Positions 31,148 through 40,801 are shown, counted from the stretch's first letter. The stretch is 64,000 bases of DNA from Microthrixaceae bacterium (GCA_023958095.1 JAMLGJ010000003.1:62001-126000); one strand, 5' to 3'. Numbers and translations are program-made. The notes: generated from the letters alone by a model not told the origin.

Positions 31148-33034
31148 CTAGAAGTTGCTGACCACGGCGGTGAACACCTCACCGATCGTGGTTGCATCCG
31201 ACGCGGTGTACGCAGTGGCGTTGGAGGCCTCCGACATCTGCTCGAGGGCTCCGACGTCGGCGTCGGTGCCGTAGGCGATGGTGAAGACCCGCACCGGTGT
31301 GGCGTTCTCGCCGTCGGAGGTCCGGTTGAGTTCCTCGATGAGCGACGCGAGTTGGGAGTCGTCGTCGGCAGGGTCGCCGTCGTCGTTCATGCCGTCGGTG
31401 AGCACGACCACGGCGTTGATCATCGCCGGGTCGTAGTCGTCCACCATCTGTGCGTGGCTGTCGCCAACCACCTCGTACAGCGGCGTGCCGTTCAGCGGGA
31501 TGAGCGTGGAGACCTGGCTGCTCAGCCGCTCCCGGTTGTCCCCGACACGTTCGATGGGGGACAGGTCCTCATATGAACTCGTCGTGTCCGAACTCGTCGC
31601 GTCCGAGGATCCGCCCAGGTCGGTGGTGAAGATGCGAAGGCCGACGAGGTCGTCGGACTTGAACTCCTCGAGCCCTTCGCGCACCGCGCGAACCGCCAAG
31701 TCTAGTTTGCTGCCGGCATCGGGGTTCCCCGGATCCGCCAGCTCACCCATCGAGCCGGACACGTCCAGCACCATCAGCACCCTCGCGGTCTTCCGTTGCT
31801 GTGCCCAGGCGTCGAGCAACGCGACCAGAACCGGGCCGTCGGGCACGTCGAGCAGCGTCTGGGGCTGGTCCGGGTCGACTCCGTTAGCGACGTCTATGGG
31901 TGGACCGAGGGCGACCTCCGGGTTGCCCGGCCGGAATCCGAACTCGAGCACTTTCTCCTGGTTCTCGGGTTCGGAGACGTACTCGGTGAAGAGCTCGGCG
32001 CCCGCCTTCTCGTCCGCATCCACCCAGTCGCCGTCCAGCACGTAGAGCGGATTGTCGGAGTAGAGCGTGCCCTCGGTGGGATAGATCGCCACGAGCGGGA
32101 TGCGCGGAGGGCGCTCCTCCTCCCCGGGCTCGAGCACGCCGTCGGGATTGCCGCGGTTGTAGTCGATGACCGACTTCTCCTCCACCGCCACCGCCGACGC
32201 GTAGGTGAGCGCGGTGCCCCTCTGGTCGGCCCGGAACCAGTTGTCGAGGAAGGTCATGGTGATGTCGCCGTAGTGCACCACGGCGGACTCGATGTCAGCA
32301 CCGAACTGCTGCACCTCCGGCCTGGAGAGGTCCTCCAGGGTGAGCTCGTCGGAGCCGCCCGTGGCCGCGTAGTTCTGGGCGATGAGAGCCGAGAGCCCCG
32401 AGGTGGAGAAGTTCGGGTTGGTCTTGCCGAGCCTGAACGGACCCCATTCCGGATGGCCGACCGAGGCCCAGCCCTGCGGGTCCCGGGCGAGAGTGAGGAT
32501 CTCCGACCAACCCACGGGGGTGTCGGGCCAGCCCAGCGCCTCCGCCATCGGTTGGGGCATCGCGATCACGAGCGGGGTGAGCATGAACGGAGTCGGGTCC
32601 TCGGCGGCCATTGGCGACTGACCGGAGTCCACGAGCCGTTGGTTGAGCACCTCTCCCCAGGCGCTGGAGGCGGGTGACCAGAGCACCGGTGCCGGTCCGC
32701 CGTCGGCCTGGTCGTCCCAGCCCTCCGCCAGGGCCGTGGCGGCAGCACCGGATGCCTTGGAGCGCACCCGTACACCCACGCAGGTGCCATCCACCTCGGC
32801 CCCGGAGGCGTTGAAGTCCTCGGCGAGCTGCGTCAGCAGGTCGATCTTCTCCGATGAGACGGCGGCGTCGACGACCACGCAGTCGGGGTCTATCCCGGTG
32901 TTGCCCGTGGCGCCGCCGCCGGCGAAGGGGTCATCGTCGCCACCACCGCACGCGGCGGCGATTGCCGCAGCTGCACAGAGCAGCACCACGAGGAGCCTCG
33001 GGCGGACGCGGGCCAGCATCATGCTGTTGGGCAT
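31148..33034 (-). CDS. Solute-binding-type lipoprotein fused to a VWA domain
   Basis: About 628 residues. The signal peptide has a lipobox in AAAIAAACGGGDD. Residues about 45-400 resemble an extracellular substrate-binding protein (VDAAVSSEKIDLLTQLAEDFNASG, LWSPASSAWGEVLNQRLV, WADVTP-like start missing). Residues about 415-625 are a von Willebrand A domain with MIDAS DVSGSMG and a later VVLTDGMNDDGD. The VWA should bind a protein partner through a divalent ion outside the cell. The ATG at 33034 gives the signal peptide; ribosome site unclear. It sits between the second solute-binding protein and the membrane coiled-coil gene. Confidence 0.88.
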   Translation of the reverse strand: MPNSMMLARVRPRLLVVLLCAAAAIAAACGGGDDDPFAGGGATGNTGIDPDCVVVDAAVSSEKIDLLTQLAEDFNASGAEVDGTCVGVRVRSKASGAAATALAEGWDDQADGGPAPVLWSPASSAWGEVLNQRLVDSGQSPMAAEDPTPFMLTPLVIAMPQPMAEALGWPDTPVGWSEILTLARDPQGWASVGHPEWGPFRLGKTNPNFSTSGLSALIAQNYAATGGSDELTLEDLSRPEVQQFGADIESAVVHYGDITMTFLDNWFRADQRGTALTYASAVAVEEKSVIDYNRGNPDGVLEPGEEERPPRIPLVAIYPTEGTLYSDNPLYVLDGDWVDADEKAGAELFTEYVSEPENQEKVLEFGFRPGNPEVALGPPIDVANGVDPDQPQTLLDVPDGPVLVALLDAWAQQRKTARVLMVLDVSGSMGELADPGNPDAGSKLDLAVRAVREGLEEFKSDDLVGLRIFTTDLGGSSDATSSDTTSSYEDLSPIERVGDNRERLSSQVSTLIPLNGTPLYEVVGDSHAQMVDDYDPAMINAVVVLTDGMNDDGDPADDDSQLASLIEELNRTSDGENATPVRVFTIAYGTDADVGALEQMSEASNATAYTASDATTIGEVFTAVVSNF

Positions 33035-33062
33035 CGGTGGGGAGTGAGGTGGTTGCTCTGGT

Positions 33063-34178
33063 TCATGAATCGCTCTCGAAACGCTCGTTGACGGTGTAGA
33101 TGGTTCCCGGCGAGGGCAGCCCGGTCGAATCGGGCAGTTCGACCTCCGAGGAGAGCATCTGGGCCCCAATGCTTGCAGCTTCGGGTGCCCGGAGGTCACC
33201 TCCGGGGCCCACGACCCTCCAGCCGGTGGCCTCCAGGGAGTCGACGAGAACCTCGGCGCCCGTCGGTTCGCCCGAACCCAGGCGGTCCAGCACCGAGTCG
33301 AGAGCGGCTCGGTCGGAGGACCAGAGCCTCACGTCCGCGGTGGCGATCGGATCGGGGGCCAACACCGTGAGCGTGTCGGCCGAGGCGACGCCGGCGAGCT
33401 CCTCGATCGCCTCGGCCTCGAGGGCACCCACCACCGAGAGGCTCGCGGGACGCGAGACGAACTCGACCAACGGTGAGGTCGACGAGGCGTTGGAGCCCGA
33501 GGTCTCAGCCAGGTGCGAGAACCATGAGGAGTACGCCGGATCGGCCAGGTCGTTGGTGGCGAAGTCGGTCGTACCGACCTCCGATGCCACCGCCTGGTTG
33601 ACCACCGTCATGCCCGACGCGGCGGTCGGCTCCGGGAGCCCGATCTCGATCCTGCCCCACTGCGGCGAGCCGCCGAGCTCCGTCCAGGCGCTCCCCGCGG
33701 CGGCCCCGACGCATCCCCAGTCGGGCTGCGTGCAGGAGGAGCTGATCGCCTCCATGCGGTCGGTGCGGGCGACCATCACGGCGGGGGAGCGACCGAGTAC
33801 CCCGGTGGACTCGAGGTCCTCGAGGTTCGACGCACCCTCGGAGATGCCCGCGGCGGTGATCGCCGGCCAGTCGCCGGCGGCCAACCACGCGGTACCCGCG
33901 CCGAGGGTCACCGTCCCCGCGGCGATCGCCTCGGCGGTATCCGATTCGTCCTGCAGCGTGATCCTCACGCCCTCGAGTTCGCCGGCCAGGGAGTTGCACG
34001 CCGCGAGGAGCTGGGGTCCACAGATCAGTTCCAGGCCCGACCCGTCGGTGCCGTTGCCGTCGGTGTCGTTGCCGTCGGTGCCCGTCCCGTCGGTGCCGTT
34101 GCCGTCGAGCAGTCCCCGCACGAGCACCGCCAGCAACACCATCGCCACGGCCACCAGCAGCGCCAGGAAGCGCTTCAC
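33063..34178 (-). CDS. Exported solute-binding-like protein with Asp/Gly/Thr repeat linker
   Basis: A 371-residue protein. One N-terminal membrane segment (about 4-23) is followed by a 23-residue linker of DGNGTDGTG-type repeats. The body resembles the solute-binding part of the downstream VWA protein (ICGPQLLAACNSLAGELEG, TVTLGAGTAWLAAGDWP, SPAVMVARTD). It lacks the VWA domain. The GTG start overlaps the AAA+ gene stop (GTGA). It may be a partner or paralogue of the VWA lipoprotein. Ligand unknown. Confidence 0.78.
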   Translation of the reverse strand: MKRFLALLVAVAMVLLAVLVRGLLDGNGTDGTGTDGNDTDGNGTDGSGLELICGPQLLAACNSLAGELEGVRITLQDESDTAEAIAAGTVTLGAGTAWLAAGDWPAITAAGISEGASNLEDLESTGVLGRSPAVMVARTDRMEAISSSCTQPDWGCVGAAAGSAWTELGGSPQWGRIEIGLPEPTAASGMTVVNQAVASEVGTTDFATNDLADPAYSSWFSHLAETSGSNASSTSPLVEFVSRPASLSVVGALEAEAIEELAGVASADTLTVLAPDPIATADVRLWSSDRAALDSVLDRLGSGEPTGAEVLVDSLEATGWRVVGPGGDLRAPEAASIGAQMLSSEVELPDSTGLPSPGTIYTVNERFESDS

Positions 34179-35620
34179 CGCCGGCCGTCCTCCATGGTGT
34201 CACTCCCGCCCGAGCGACGTCGGGGTGGCTCGTCGATCGAGTCGGCATCCGGGGGGATGTCGGTCTTCTCGATCGTGGTGAGGGTTGCCTCGTCCGGGTC
34301 GTCGGTCGCAACCACACGCGACGCATGACGGTTGATCGAGGCTTCGAAGATGTTGCGCGCCAGACGGGCATTGCCGAAACCCTTGCCGCGCGGAATGCTT
34401 CGCAGCAGGTCCGTGAGCGCCTCCTCCGCTTCGGGGGACAGGTGGTACCGGGCCCTGTTGCCCATCAGCCTCACGATCGCGAGCAGCTCATCGGTGTCGT
34501 AGTCGGGGAACTCGATCACCGTGGGCAGCCGGGACTGCAGTCCCGGATTGGCCGCCAGGAAGTCCGCCATCTCGTTCGGATAGCCCGCAGCGACCAGCAC
34601 CACGCGGTCCCGCCGGTCCTCGATGAGCTTCACGATCTGGTCGATCGCCTCGATGCCGAAGTCGTTCTCGCCGCCCCGGGCAAGGGTGTAGGCCTCGTCG
34701 ATGAACAGCATCCCCTCCTCTGCCGCGTCGAACGCGGCGGTGACCTTGGGGGCGGTCTGTCCGACGTATCCCGCCACGAGCCCCGCGCGGTCCACCTCCA
34801 CGAGGTGGCCTCGTTCGACCACGCCGAGAGTCCGGAAGATCTGGGCCAACAGCCGGGCCACCGTGGTCTTTCCCGTACCCGGGTTCCCGGTGAACACCAG
34901 GTGGTGGGAGGTCTCGACCGGTGGGAGCCCGCGCTCGGCCCTGAGCTGCTGGACCCGCAGGAAGTCCGCAACGAGGTGCACACGGTCCTTCACCGCGTCG
35001 AGGCCGACCAGGTCGTCGAGTTCCGCGAGCAGCTCCTCCATGGAACGCTTCGGCGGGTCTTCGCTCGGTGGTGGTGCGTCCGCTGCCGGAGGGCTCTGCG
35101 GGGTGAGGCTGCGGCCGTCCCCGCGCCGCTTCCTCAGGCCTGCCAGCAACCGTGTGCGCAGGGTGGCGATCGTCTCCAGCTCGTCGCGTGAGGTGACGAC
35201 GTCCAGAGAGGCGATCACGTGGGCCACCTCCATCGTGCGCTGGTAGTAGACGTCGGCGAGCTCGGTGTCATTGGCCTCGTCGGAGGCGACCAGCACCCGG
35301 AAGAGCTCCGTGTCGTCGTCCACCCAGGCCCGCCGCCCCGCGACCAACGAGGTGCCCCGGATGTCCGCCGGTGTGGCACGCAGGAGTGAGGTGTCGTCCA
35401 TGAGTGGGCCGAAGGTGTCGATCAGCGCGTTCAACTCGTCGTCGGTGTGGCGACCGTCCGCATCGATCATCGCTGCACAGAGGGCGAACGCCTCGCTCGT
35501 GACGTCCCTCCGGAAGGTGCCCGGGTCGATCCCCTCCACACCGCGAGAGGCGCGCGTCAGCGCATCGGTGAGGTCATCGATGTAGGTCGCCACCACGGCG
35601 CCGAGCACGTCGCCGGACAC
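34175..35620 (-). CDS. AAA+ ATPase (CbbX/SpoVK-like) with TerB-like N-terminus
   Basis: About 481 residues. The N-terminal helical region (about 1-150) has a TerB-like stretch, FALCAAMIDADGRHTDDELN. A Pro-rich linker leads to an AAA+ domain of the CbbX/SpoVK/EccA type: LDDLVGLDAVKDRV, Walker A GNPGTGKTT (near 245), GYVGQTAPKV, Walker B MLFIDEAYTL (near 305), and a C-terminal lid with GKGFGNARLARNIFE. These ATPases remodel partner proteins. The start was set at GTG 35620; the frame is open much further upstream through the HNH gene, where it is a shadow. It is the first gene of the six-gene operon. Confidence 0.88.
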   Translation of the reverse strand: MSGDVLGAVVATYIDDLTDALTRASRGVEGIDPGTFRRDVTSEAFALCAAMIDADGRHTDDELNALIDTFGPLMDDTSLLRATPADIRGTSLVAGRRAWVDDDTELFRVLVASDEANDTELADVYYQRTMEVAHVIASLDVVTSRDELETIATLRTRLLAGLRKRRGDGRSLTPQSPPAADAPPPSEDPPKRSMEELLAELDDLVGLDAVKDRVHLVADFLRVQQLRAERGLPPVETSHHLVFTGNPGTGKTTVARLLAQIFRTLGVVERGHLVEVDRAGLVAGYVGQTAPKVTAAFDAAEEGMLFIDEAYTLARGGENDFGIEAIDQIVKLIEDRRDRVVLVAAGYPNEMADFLAANPGLQSRLPTVIEFPDYDTDELLAIVRLMGNRARYHLSPEAEEALTDLLRSIPRGKGFGNARLARNIFEASINRHASRVVATDDPDEATLTTIEKTDIPPDADSIDEPPRRRSGGSDTMEDGRR

Positions 35621-35658
35621 CGCGGCGAGGATACCCCTCCGCCTCCCGGGGCCGTTGC

Positions 35659-36918
35659 TCAGCCGGGTCGTCGGTGGCGCCGCGAGTGCAGTTGCCTTCC
35701 ACCGGGTGTCACCCAGACCCACTGCTGGTCGTGCTCGGGATCCTCGTAGCGGCTCCAGCCCTTGCGGTGGGTCACGCCGTGGTGGTGTCGGCACAGCAGC
35801 AGCATCTTGTCGACGTCGGTGCTGCCGCCGTGCTCCCAGTCCGGTTCGTGGTGCGCATCGCACCAGCCGGGTGGGGCGTCGCATCCGGGGAACACACACC
35901 CGCCGTCGCGGACTGCAAGGGCCTGCTTCTGCTTCGTGGTGGCCAGACGCGTGCTGCGCCCCATCCGCAACGGGTTGCGGTCGCCATCGATCAGGAGCAT
36001 GCGTAGCTGGGGGTCGACCAGAAGGGCCTCCGCCGCCTGGGTCGGCACACTCCGGCCCGAGGTGTCCGACACCCGGACCGTCGAATCGTCGGACTGTTCG
36101 ATCACGAGCAGTGCCTCGACCGCGGGGCTGCGGGTCGCTCCGAGATCCGTGGCACGTGCCCGGCGGACCGCCTCGGCGAGGGCCTCGGCCATGAGCCGAG
36201 CCCTGGAGGGCATCGGCAGATCGGGGTCCTGCTCGCGGTCCGCCCGGTAGCGACGGAAGATCTCGTCCGCGATCGCCTCGAGACCCTGGGTCACCGTCGT
36301 TGCCCCTGCCCCACCCAGCAGTCCCTTCAGCTCGACGGTGCCGTCCAGGTTGTCGCGCAGGCGCAGCCGGCTGCGGTCGGGCGCATCGCCGGGATCGAAG
36401 GAACCGTCCTGGTCGAGGTCCGTCGCCAGCTGACGCACCAGCACGGCCCACCGCTCGAAGTCGTACTCGGAGGCCCAGTCCACGAGCACTCCCTGCACTT
36501 CACGAAGCGCATCACGATTGCGGCGGTTCGCCACCGAAGCCAACACCTCGGCGTGGCAGAAGCGGACACGGCCCGTTGCGAGCTCGTCGGAGAACTCCCG
36601 GAACCAGCAGAGCCGCTCTGCGGCGGCCACCCGTCTCCTGGCCTGCCGGCGGCCGACGTCGGCCTCCCACGACAGCCATGCGCCGGTGCGCATCCCGAGC
36701 TCTGCATCGGTTGCTCCGATGCTGGAGAGGTGGCCGAGAACCCGAGCCTGGGCTGCCTCGAGGCACTCGCGGGCGAACTCGAGGGCCACTGCGGCGCCCA
36801 TCAGGGTCCTCTCGGTCTCGAGCGCCGGGTTCACCGACGCGGCCTTGTGGGCATCCTCGAGCAGGCTGCCCATCCCGAAGGGGTCGGGACCGAGCGAGCC
36901 CGCTGAGCCATCGAACAT
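35659..36918 (-). CDS. DUF222/13E12-type HNH endonuclease protein
   Basis: About 419 residues. The N-terminal DUF222 helical region has RTGAWLSWEADVGRRQARRRV. The C-terminal HNH domain has CVFPGCDAPPGWCDAHH and LLLCRHHH (about 345-390). Such proteins are abundant in actinobacteria, often in many copies, and are thought to be nucleases, sometimes mobile. ATG 36918 was chosen because GGGAAGGGAA lies upstream; two further in-frame ATGs (36933, 36945) precede it. It lies 38 bases before the AAA+ gene on the same strand and might be co-transcribed with it. Confidence 0.88.
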   Translation of the reverse strand: MFDGSAGSLGPDPFGMGSLLEDAHKAASVNPALETERTLMGAAVALEFARECLEAAQARVLGHLSSIGATDAELGMRTGAWLSWEADVGRRQARRRVAAAERLCWFREFSDELATGRVRFCHAEVLASVANRRNRDALREVQGVLVDWASEYDFERWAVLVRQLATDLDQDGSFDPGDAPDRSRLRLRDNLDGTVELKGLLGGAGATTVTQGLEAIADEIFRRYRADREQDPDLPMPSRARLMAEALAEAVRRARATDLGATRSPAVEALLVIEQSDDSTVRVSDTSGRSVPTQAAEALLVDPQLRMLLIDGDRNPLRMGRSTRLATTKQKQALAVRDGGCVFPGCDAPPGWCDAHHEPDWEHGGSTDVDKMLLLCRHHHGVTHRKGWSRYEDPEHDQQWVWVTPGGRQLHSRRHRRPG

Positions 36919-37031
36919 GTGTTCCCTTCCCATGTAGATGAACATAGGTCGGGGGTGTGACAGCCACGATCGCAACGCCCCATGCAGGCGAACCGCCGGC
37001 CGGGGGGATGCCGGCGCAGCGGCGACCCCGG

Positions 37032-37037
37032 TACTCT
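37032..37037 (+). promoter_or_regulatory. -10-like box (TACTCT) before proA
   Basis: It ends 7 bases before ATG 37045. It supports this ATG over an in-frame ATG 63 bases upstream. Confidence 0.45.
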
Positions 37038-37044
37038 CTGGCCC

Positions 37045-38292
37045 ATGGGCACGACTCCGATCCCGGACCTCGCAGCGCGTTCGAAGGCCGCGTCGCGCCA
37101 GGTCGCCACGGCATCCACAGAGCAGAAGAACGACGCCTTGCTGGCTGCGGCCGACCTGCTCGAGGCCCGCTCGGGCGAGCTCGTCGAGGCCAACGCACTG
37201 GACGTGGACTCGGCCGAGGCCAACGGGATCGCATCCGGGTTGGTGGACCGCCTGCGCCTCACGCCGGAGCGCGTCTCGGCGATGGCCGGTGGGTTGCGCC
37301 AGGTCGCCGCCCTCGCCGACCCGGTCGGGGAGGTGCTCGACGGGTGGCGGCGGCCCAACGGCCTGGCGATCTCGCGCGTCCGGGTGCCGTTGGGTGTTGT
37401 GGCGATCATCTACGAGAGCCGGCCGAACGTCACCTCCGATGCCGCGGGGCTCTGCCTCAAGTCGGGCAACGCCGCATTCCTCCGTGGTTCGGGCAGTGCC
37501 ATCAACTCGAACCTCGCGATCGCTTCGGTGCTGCGCGAGGCCGTGGGCAAGGCGGGTCTCCCTCCGGACGCGGTCATCGTCGTCGACGACGTCTCGCACG
37601 AGGCCGCCACCGAGTTCATGCAACAACGCGACTTCGTCGACGTGCTGATACCCCGCGGCGGGCCCAACCTCATCCGTTCGATCCTCGAGAACGCCACGGT
37701 GCCCTACGTGATCGACGGCGACGGGAACTGCCACGTCTACCTCGACGCGACCGCCGATCCGGACATGGCGCGCTCGATCGTCGTGAACGCGAAGACCCAG
37801 AGGCCCTCGGTGTGCAACGCCGCCGAGTCCCTGGTGGTGCACTCGGCCGTCGCGAGCGAGATGCTGCCCGAGCTGGCCGATGCGATGCCCGAGGTGGACC
37901 TGGTGGGCGACGCACGGGCCAGGGCCCTCGTGCCGCGCATGGGCGTGGCCGAGGACTCCGACTTCTCGACCGAGTACCTGGACCTGAAGCTCTCGGTCAA
38001 GGTGGTCGACGACCTCGACGAGGCGATCGAACACGTCAACGCGACCTCGTCGGGTCACTCGGAGGCGATCGTCACGAGCAGCTTCGACGCGGCCGAGCGG
38101 TTCACGCGCGAGGTCGACGCAGCCGCGGTGCTCGTCAACGCCTCGACGCGCTTCGTCGACGGTGAGGAGTTCGGCTTCGGAGCCGAGATCGGGATCTCCA
38201 CGCAGAAGCTCCACGCCCGCGGGCCCATGGGACTCACGCAGCTGACGACGGCGAAGTACGTGGTGCGAGGCGAGGGACAGGTTCGCGGCTAG
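37045..38292 (+). CDS. proA: Gamma-glutamyl phosphate reductase
   Basis: A 415-residue aldehyde-dehydrogenase-fold enzyme, the second step of proline synthesis. Motifs are RVPLGVVAIIYESRPNVT, LKSGNAAFLRGSGSAI, LIPRGGPNLIRSI, and the catalytic Cys in AKTQRPSVCNAAESL. FGFGAEIGISTQKLHARGPMG closes the family pattern. It is separated from proB by the minus-strand block, which looks like an insertion between genes that are often closer. Confidence 0.96.
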   Translation: MGTTPIPDLAARSKAASRQVATASTEQKNDALLAAADLLEARSGELVEANALDVDSAEANGIASGLVDRLRLTPERVSAMAGGLRQVAALADPVGEVLDGWRRPNGLAISRVRVPLGVVAIIYESRPNVTSDAAGLCLKSGNAAFLRGSGSAINSNLAIASVLREAVGKAGLPPDAVIVVDDVSHEAATEFMQQRDFVDVLIPRGGPNLIRSILENATVPYVIDGDGNCHVYLDATADPDMARSIVVNAKTQRPSVCNAAESLVVHSAVASEMLPELADAMPEVDLVGDARARALVPRMGVAEDSDFSTEYLDLKLSVKVVDDLDEAIEHVNATSSGHSEAIVTSSFDAAERFTREVDAAAVLVNASTRFVDGEEFGFGAEIGISTQKLHARGPMGLTQLTTAKYVVRGEGQVRG

Positions 38293-38394
38293 CGCCATCA
38301 CCCGGGCGATGGGCGCGAAGATCCCCGTGACGGGCCGAGGCATGGCCCGGTCTGGCTAGCCTCACGCGTTCCGGACAGATTCGGGGGGACAGAG

Positions 38395-40701
38395 TTGCAG
38401 TCGAACAACGCACCGGCCACTGACGGGACGGCGGATCCGACCAGGGATCCCCAGCGCCCACCCACGATGGCGGAGACCGCTCCCACCCGGGCGGGAAGTC
38501 CGTTCGCCGAGGGTGCACCGAACGTGTTGGTGCTCGTGCTCGACGACCTCGGGTTCGCCCACCTCGGGTGCTACGGGTCGGACCTCGACACTCCGAACCT
38601 GGACCGGCTCGCAGGGCGCGGCGTGAGGTTCACGAACTTCCACACCACCGCGATGTGTTCGCCGACCCGTGCCTGCCTGTTGACGGGCCGCAACTCCCAC
38701 CGCGTGGGCATGGGGATGCTGCCCGACCTGCCAACCAACTTCGGCGCGTACAGCGGGGAGTTCCCCGAGAACGCGGCGACAATGGCCGAGATCCTCGGTG
38801 GCGAGGGCTACGCCACCTACTGCGTGGGCAAGTGGCACCTGGTTCCGCGCGACCAGCGCGACTCCGGACCGCACCGGATGTGGCCGCTCGGCCGGGGGTT
38901 CGAGAACTACTACGGATTCCTCAACGGTGAGACGAACCAGTGGACCCCGAACCTGGTGCGCGACAACACCCACGTGGAGCCTCCCTACGGTCCCGAGGAG
39001 GGCTACCACCTCGACGTGGACCTGGCGGACAACGCGATCGAGTACCACCAGTTGCTCCGCAACTCCCATCCGGACCGGCCATGGTTCATGTGGTACGCCA
39101 CGGCCGCTCCGCACGCGCCCCACCAGGCCCCCGCGGACTGGATCGAGGCCTACTCGGGTCGCTTCGACCGTGGCTGGGACGCCTGGCGCGAGGAGTCGCT
39201 CGCCCGGCAGGTGGAGCTGGGAATCCTGCCCGAGGGCACCGAGTTGTCGGCGCGCCCCGACTGGGTGCCCGAATGGGACTCCCTGGATGCCGACCAGAAG
39301 CGGCTCTATGCCCGGATGATGGAGGTGTTCGCGGCCTTCGTGAGCCACGCCGATGCCCAGATCGGACGTTTCCTCGACCACCTGGAGGACAGCGGCGAGC
39401 TCGACAACACCATCGTCGTGCTCGTCTCCGACAACGGGGCTTCCGGTGAGGGTGGTCCCCACGGCACCCACAACCAGCTGGGCCACTACATATCCGATGA
39501 CGAGGACGACCTGGCCGAGGAACTGGCCCGGATCGACGACCTCGGTGGGTTCCGCAGCTCGGGTCACTACCCATGGGGCTGGGCGTTGGCGGGCAACACG
39601 CCGTTCAGGCGCTGGAAGCGCTACACCTTCGAGGGAGGGGTGCGTGACCCCTTCATCATCTGCGGGCCCGGGATCGACGCCCGAGGTGGGATCCGGCACC
39701 AGTACCAACACGTGGTCGACGTGCTGCCCACGGTGTTGGAGCTCGCAGGTCTGGAGCTGCCGACCCGTGTCCGGGGTGTCGAGCAGATGTCCTTCGACGG
39801 CCAGAGCTTCAGGCCCGCCCTCGAGGACCCCGCGGCCCCGGGACGCAGGCGCCAGTACTACGAGCTGTGGGGGAGTCGCGCCATCTACCGCGACGGATGG
39901 AAGGCGGTCACCAACCACGTGAACCAGCTCACCGCCAACGAACGCAACCTCCTCGAGGGCAGCCACGACTTCGCGACCGACCGCTGGGCGCTCTACGACA
40001 CGGTGGCCGATCCGACCGAGACGAACGACCTCGCCATGGAGCGCCCCGAACTGTTGGAGGAACTCGTCGCGGAGTGGTTCGGTGAGGCCGAACGAAACGG
40101 GGTGTTCCCCCTCGACGACGGCGCGACCAACCGGATCACCCACATGAAGGTCCCGTGGACGGCGTGGAGGAGCGACTTCGTGTTCGCCCCCGGGGACAAG
40201 ATCCACGAGGTGAGCGGCCCCAACCTCGCCGGGGGATTCCGGATGGTGGCGACGTTCGACGAGGCGTTGGGTACCTCGAGCGAGGGTGTGCTCGCCGAGC
40301 AGGGGGACTGGAACGCGGGTTGGGCCATGTACCTGCGCGACGGCGAGCTCCGCTGGGTCATGGCGGGCTTCGGAGGTCCGCGTGAGCTGGCCGCGCCGAT
40401 TCCCAACGGTGCCCGTTCGTTGCACGTGGAGGGAACCTGCAGCCCTGACGACGTGGAGCTCGTCCTGGGCGCCGACGGGGTCGAGATCGCCCGGGGGTCG
40501 ATCGGGGCGCCGATCCCGCTCGCATGGGCGCCGGACGGGGCATTCCTGACGGTTGGGTACGCACGACCGTTCCCGGTGACCGAGCGGATGGACACCGACA
40601 TCGAAGCACCGGAGTCGTTCCTCGGGCTCTCGGTGAGGACCGGCTCGCCCCCACCGCTCGACCTGGAGGCCGAGTTCGACCGGGTGATGCGTCACCAGTA
40701 G
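38395..40701 (+). CDS. Arylsulfatase (formylglycine-dependent sulfatase)
   Basis: A 768-residue protein. Metal ligands are in NVLVLVLDDLGFAHLGCYG. The formylglycine site is CSPTRACLLTGR (Cys near 88). Further motifs are CVGKWHLVP, AAPHAPHQ, and VLVSDNGASGEGG. It resembles large actinobacterial arylsulfatases, with a C-terminal beta-sandwich extension. It needs a formylglycine-generating enzyme, not seen in the window. No signal peptide is evident. The TTG start follows a GGGGGGAC stretch; an ATG 72 bases later is the alternative. The stop codon is duplicated in frame. Confidence 0.92.
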   Translation: MQSNNAPATDGTADPTRDPQRPPTMAETAPTRAGSPFAEGAPNVLVLVLDDLGFAHLGCYGSDLDTPNLDRLAGRGVRFTNFHTTAMCSPTRACLLTGRNSHRVGMGMLPDLPTNFGAYSGEFPENAATMAEILGGEGYATYCVGKWHLVPRDQRDSGPHRMWPLGRGFENYYGFLNGETNQWTPNLVRDNTHVEPPYGPEEGYHLDVDLADNAIEYHQLLRNSHPDRPWFMWYATAAPHAPHQAPADWIEAYSGRFDRGWDAWREESLARQVELGILPEGTELSARPDWVPEWDSLDADQKRLYARMMEVFAAFVSHADAQIGRFLDHLEDSGELDNTIVVLVSDNGASGEGGPHGTHNQLGHYISDDEDDLAEELARIDDLGGFRSSGHYPWGWALAGNTPFRRWKRYTFEGGVRDPFIICGPGIDARGGIRHQYQHVVDVLPTVLELAGLELPTRVRGVEQMSFDGQSFRPALEDPAAPGRRRQYYELWGSRAIYRDGWKAVTNHVNQLTANERNLLEGSHDFATDRWALYDTVADPTETNDLAMERPELLEELVAEWFGEAERNGVFPLDDGATNRITHMKVPWTAWRSDFVFAPGDKIHEVSGPNLAGGFRMVATFDEALGTSSEGVLAEQGDWNAGWAMYLRDGELRWVMAGFGGPRELAAPIPNGARSLHVEGTCSPDDVELVLGADGVEIARGSIGAPIPLAWAPDGAFLTVGYARPFPVTERMDTDIEAPESFLGLSVRTGSPPPLDLEAEFDRVMRHQ

Positions 40702-40728
40702 GAACCGCGGCACCAGTAGGAACCGCGG
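40693..40728 (+). repeat. Perfect 18-bp tandem duplication over the sulfatase stop codon
   Basis: The two 18-base copies (40693-40710, 40711-40728) are identical. Each contains TAG in the sulfatase frame (40699-40701 and 40717-40719). Confidence 0.95.
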
Positions 40729-40801
40729 CGGCCCGGTCGGATGCACATGGGTGCAGGTGGCCCGCTGCCGCCGTCCCGATGGCGTGGGGCCGGTTCCCCT
40801 G

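Noticed and set aside
38293-38312. Near-palindrome GCCATCACCCGGGCGATGGGC after proA as a terminator
   Set aside because: It contains a mismatch, a very small loop and no U tract; not strong enough to list as a feature.
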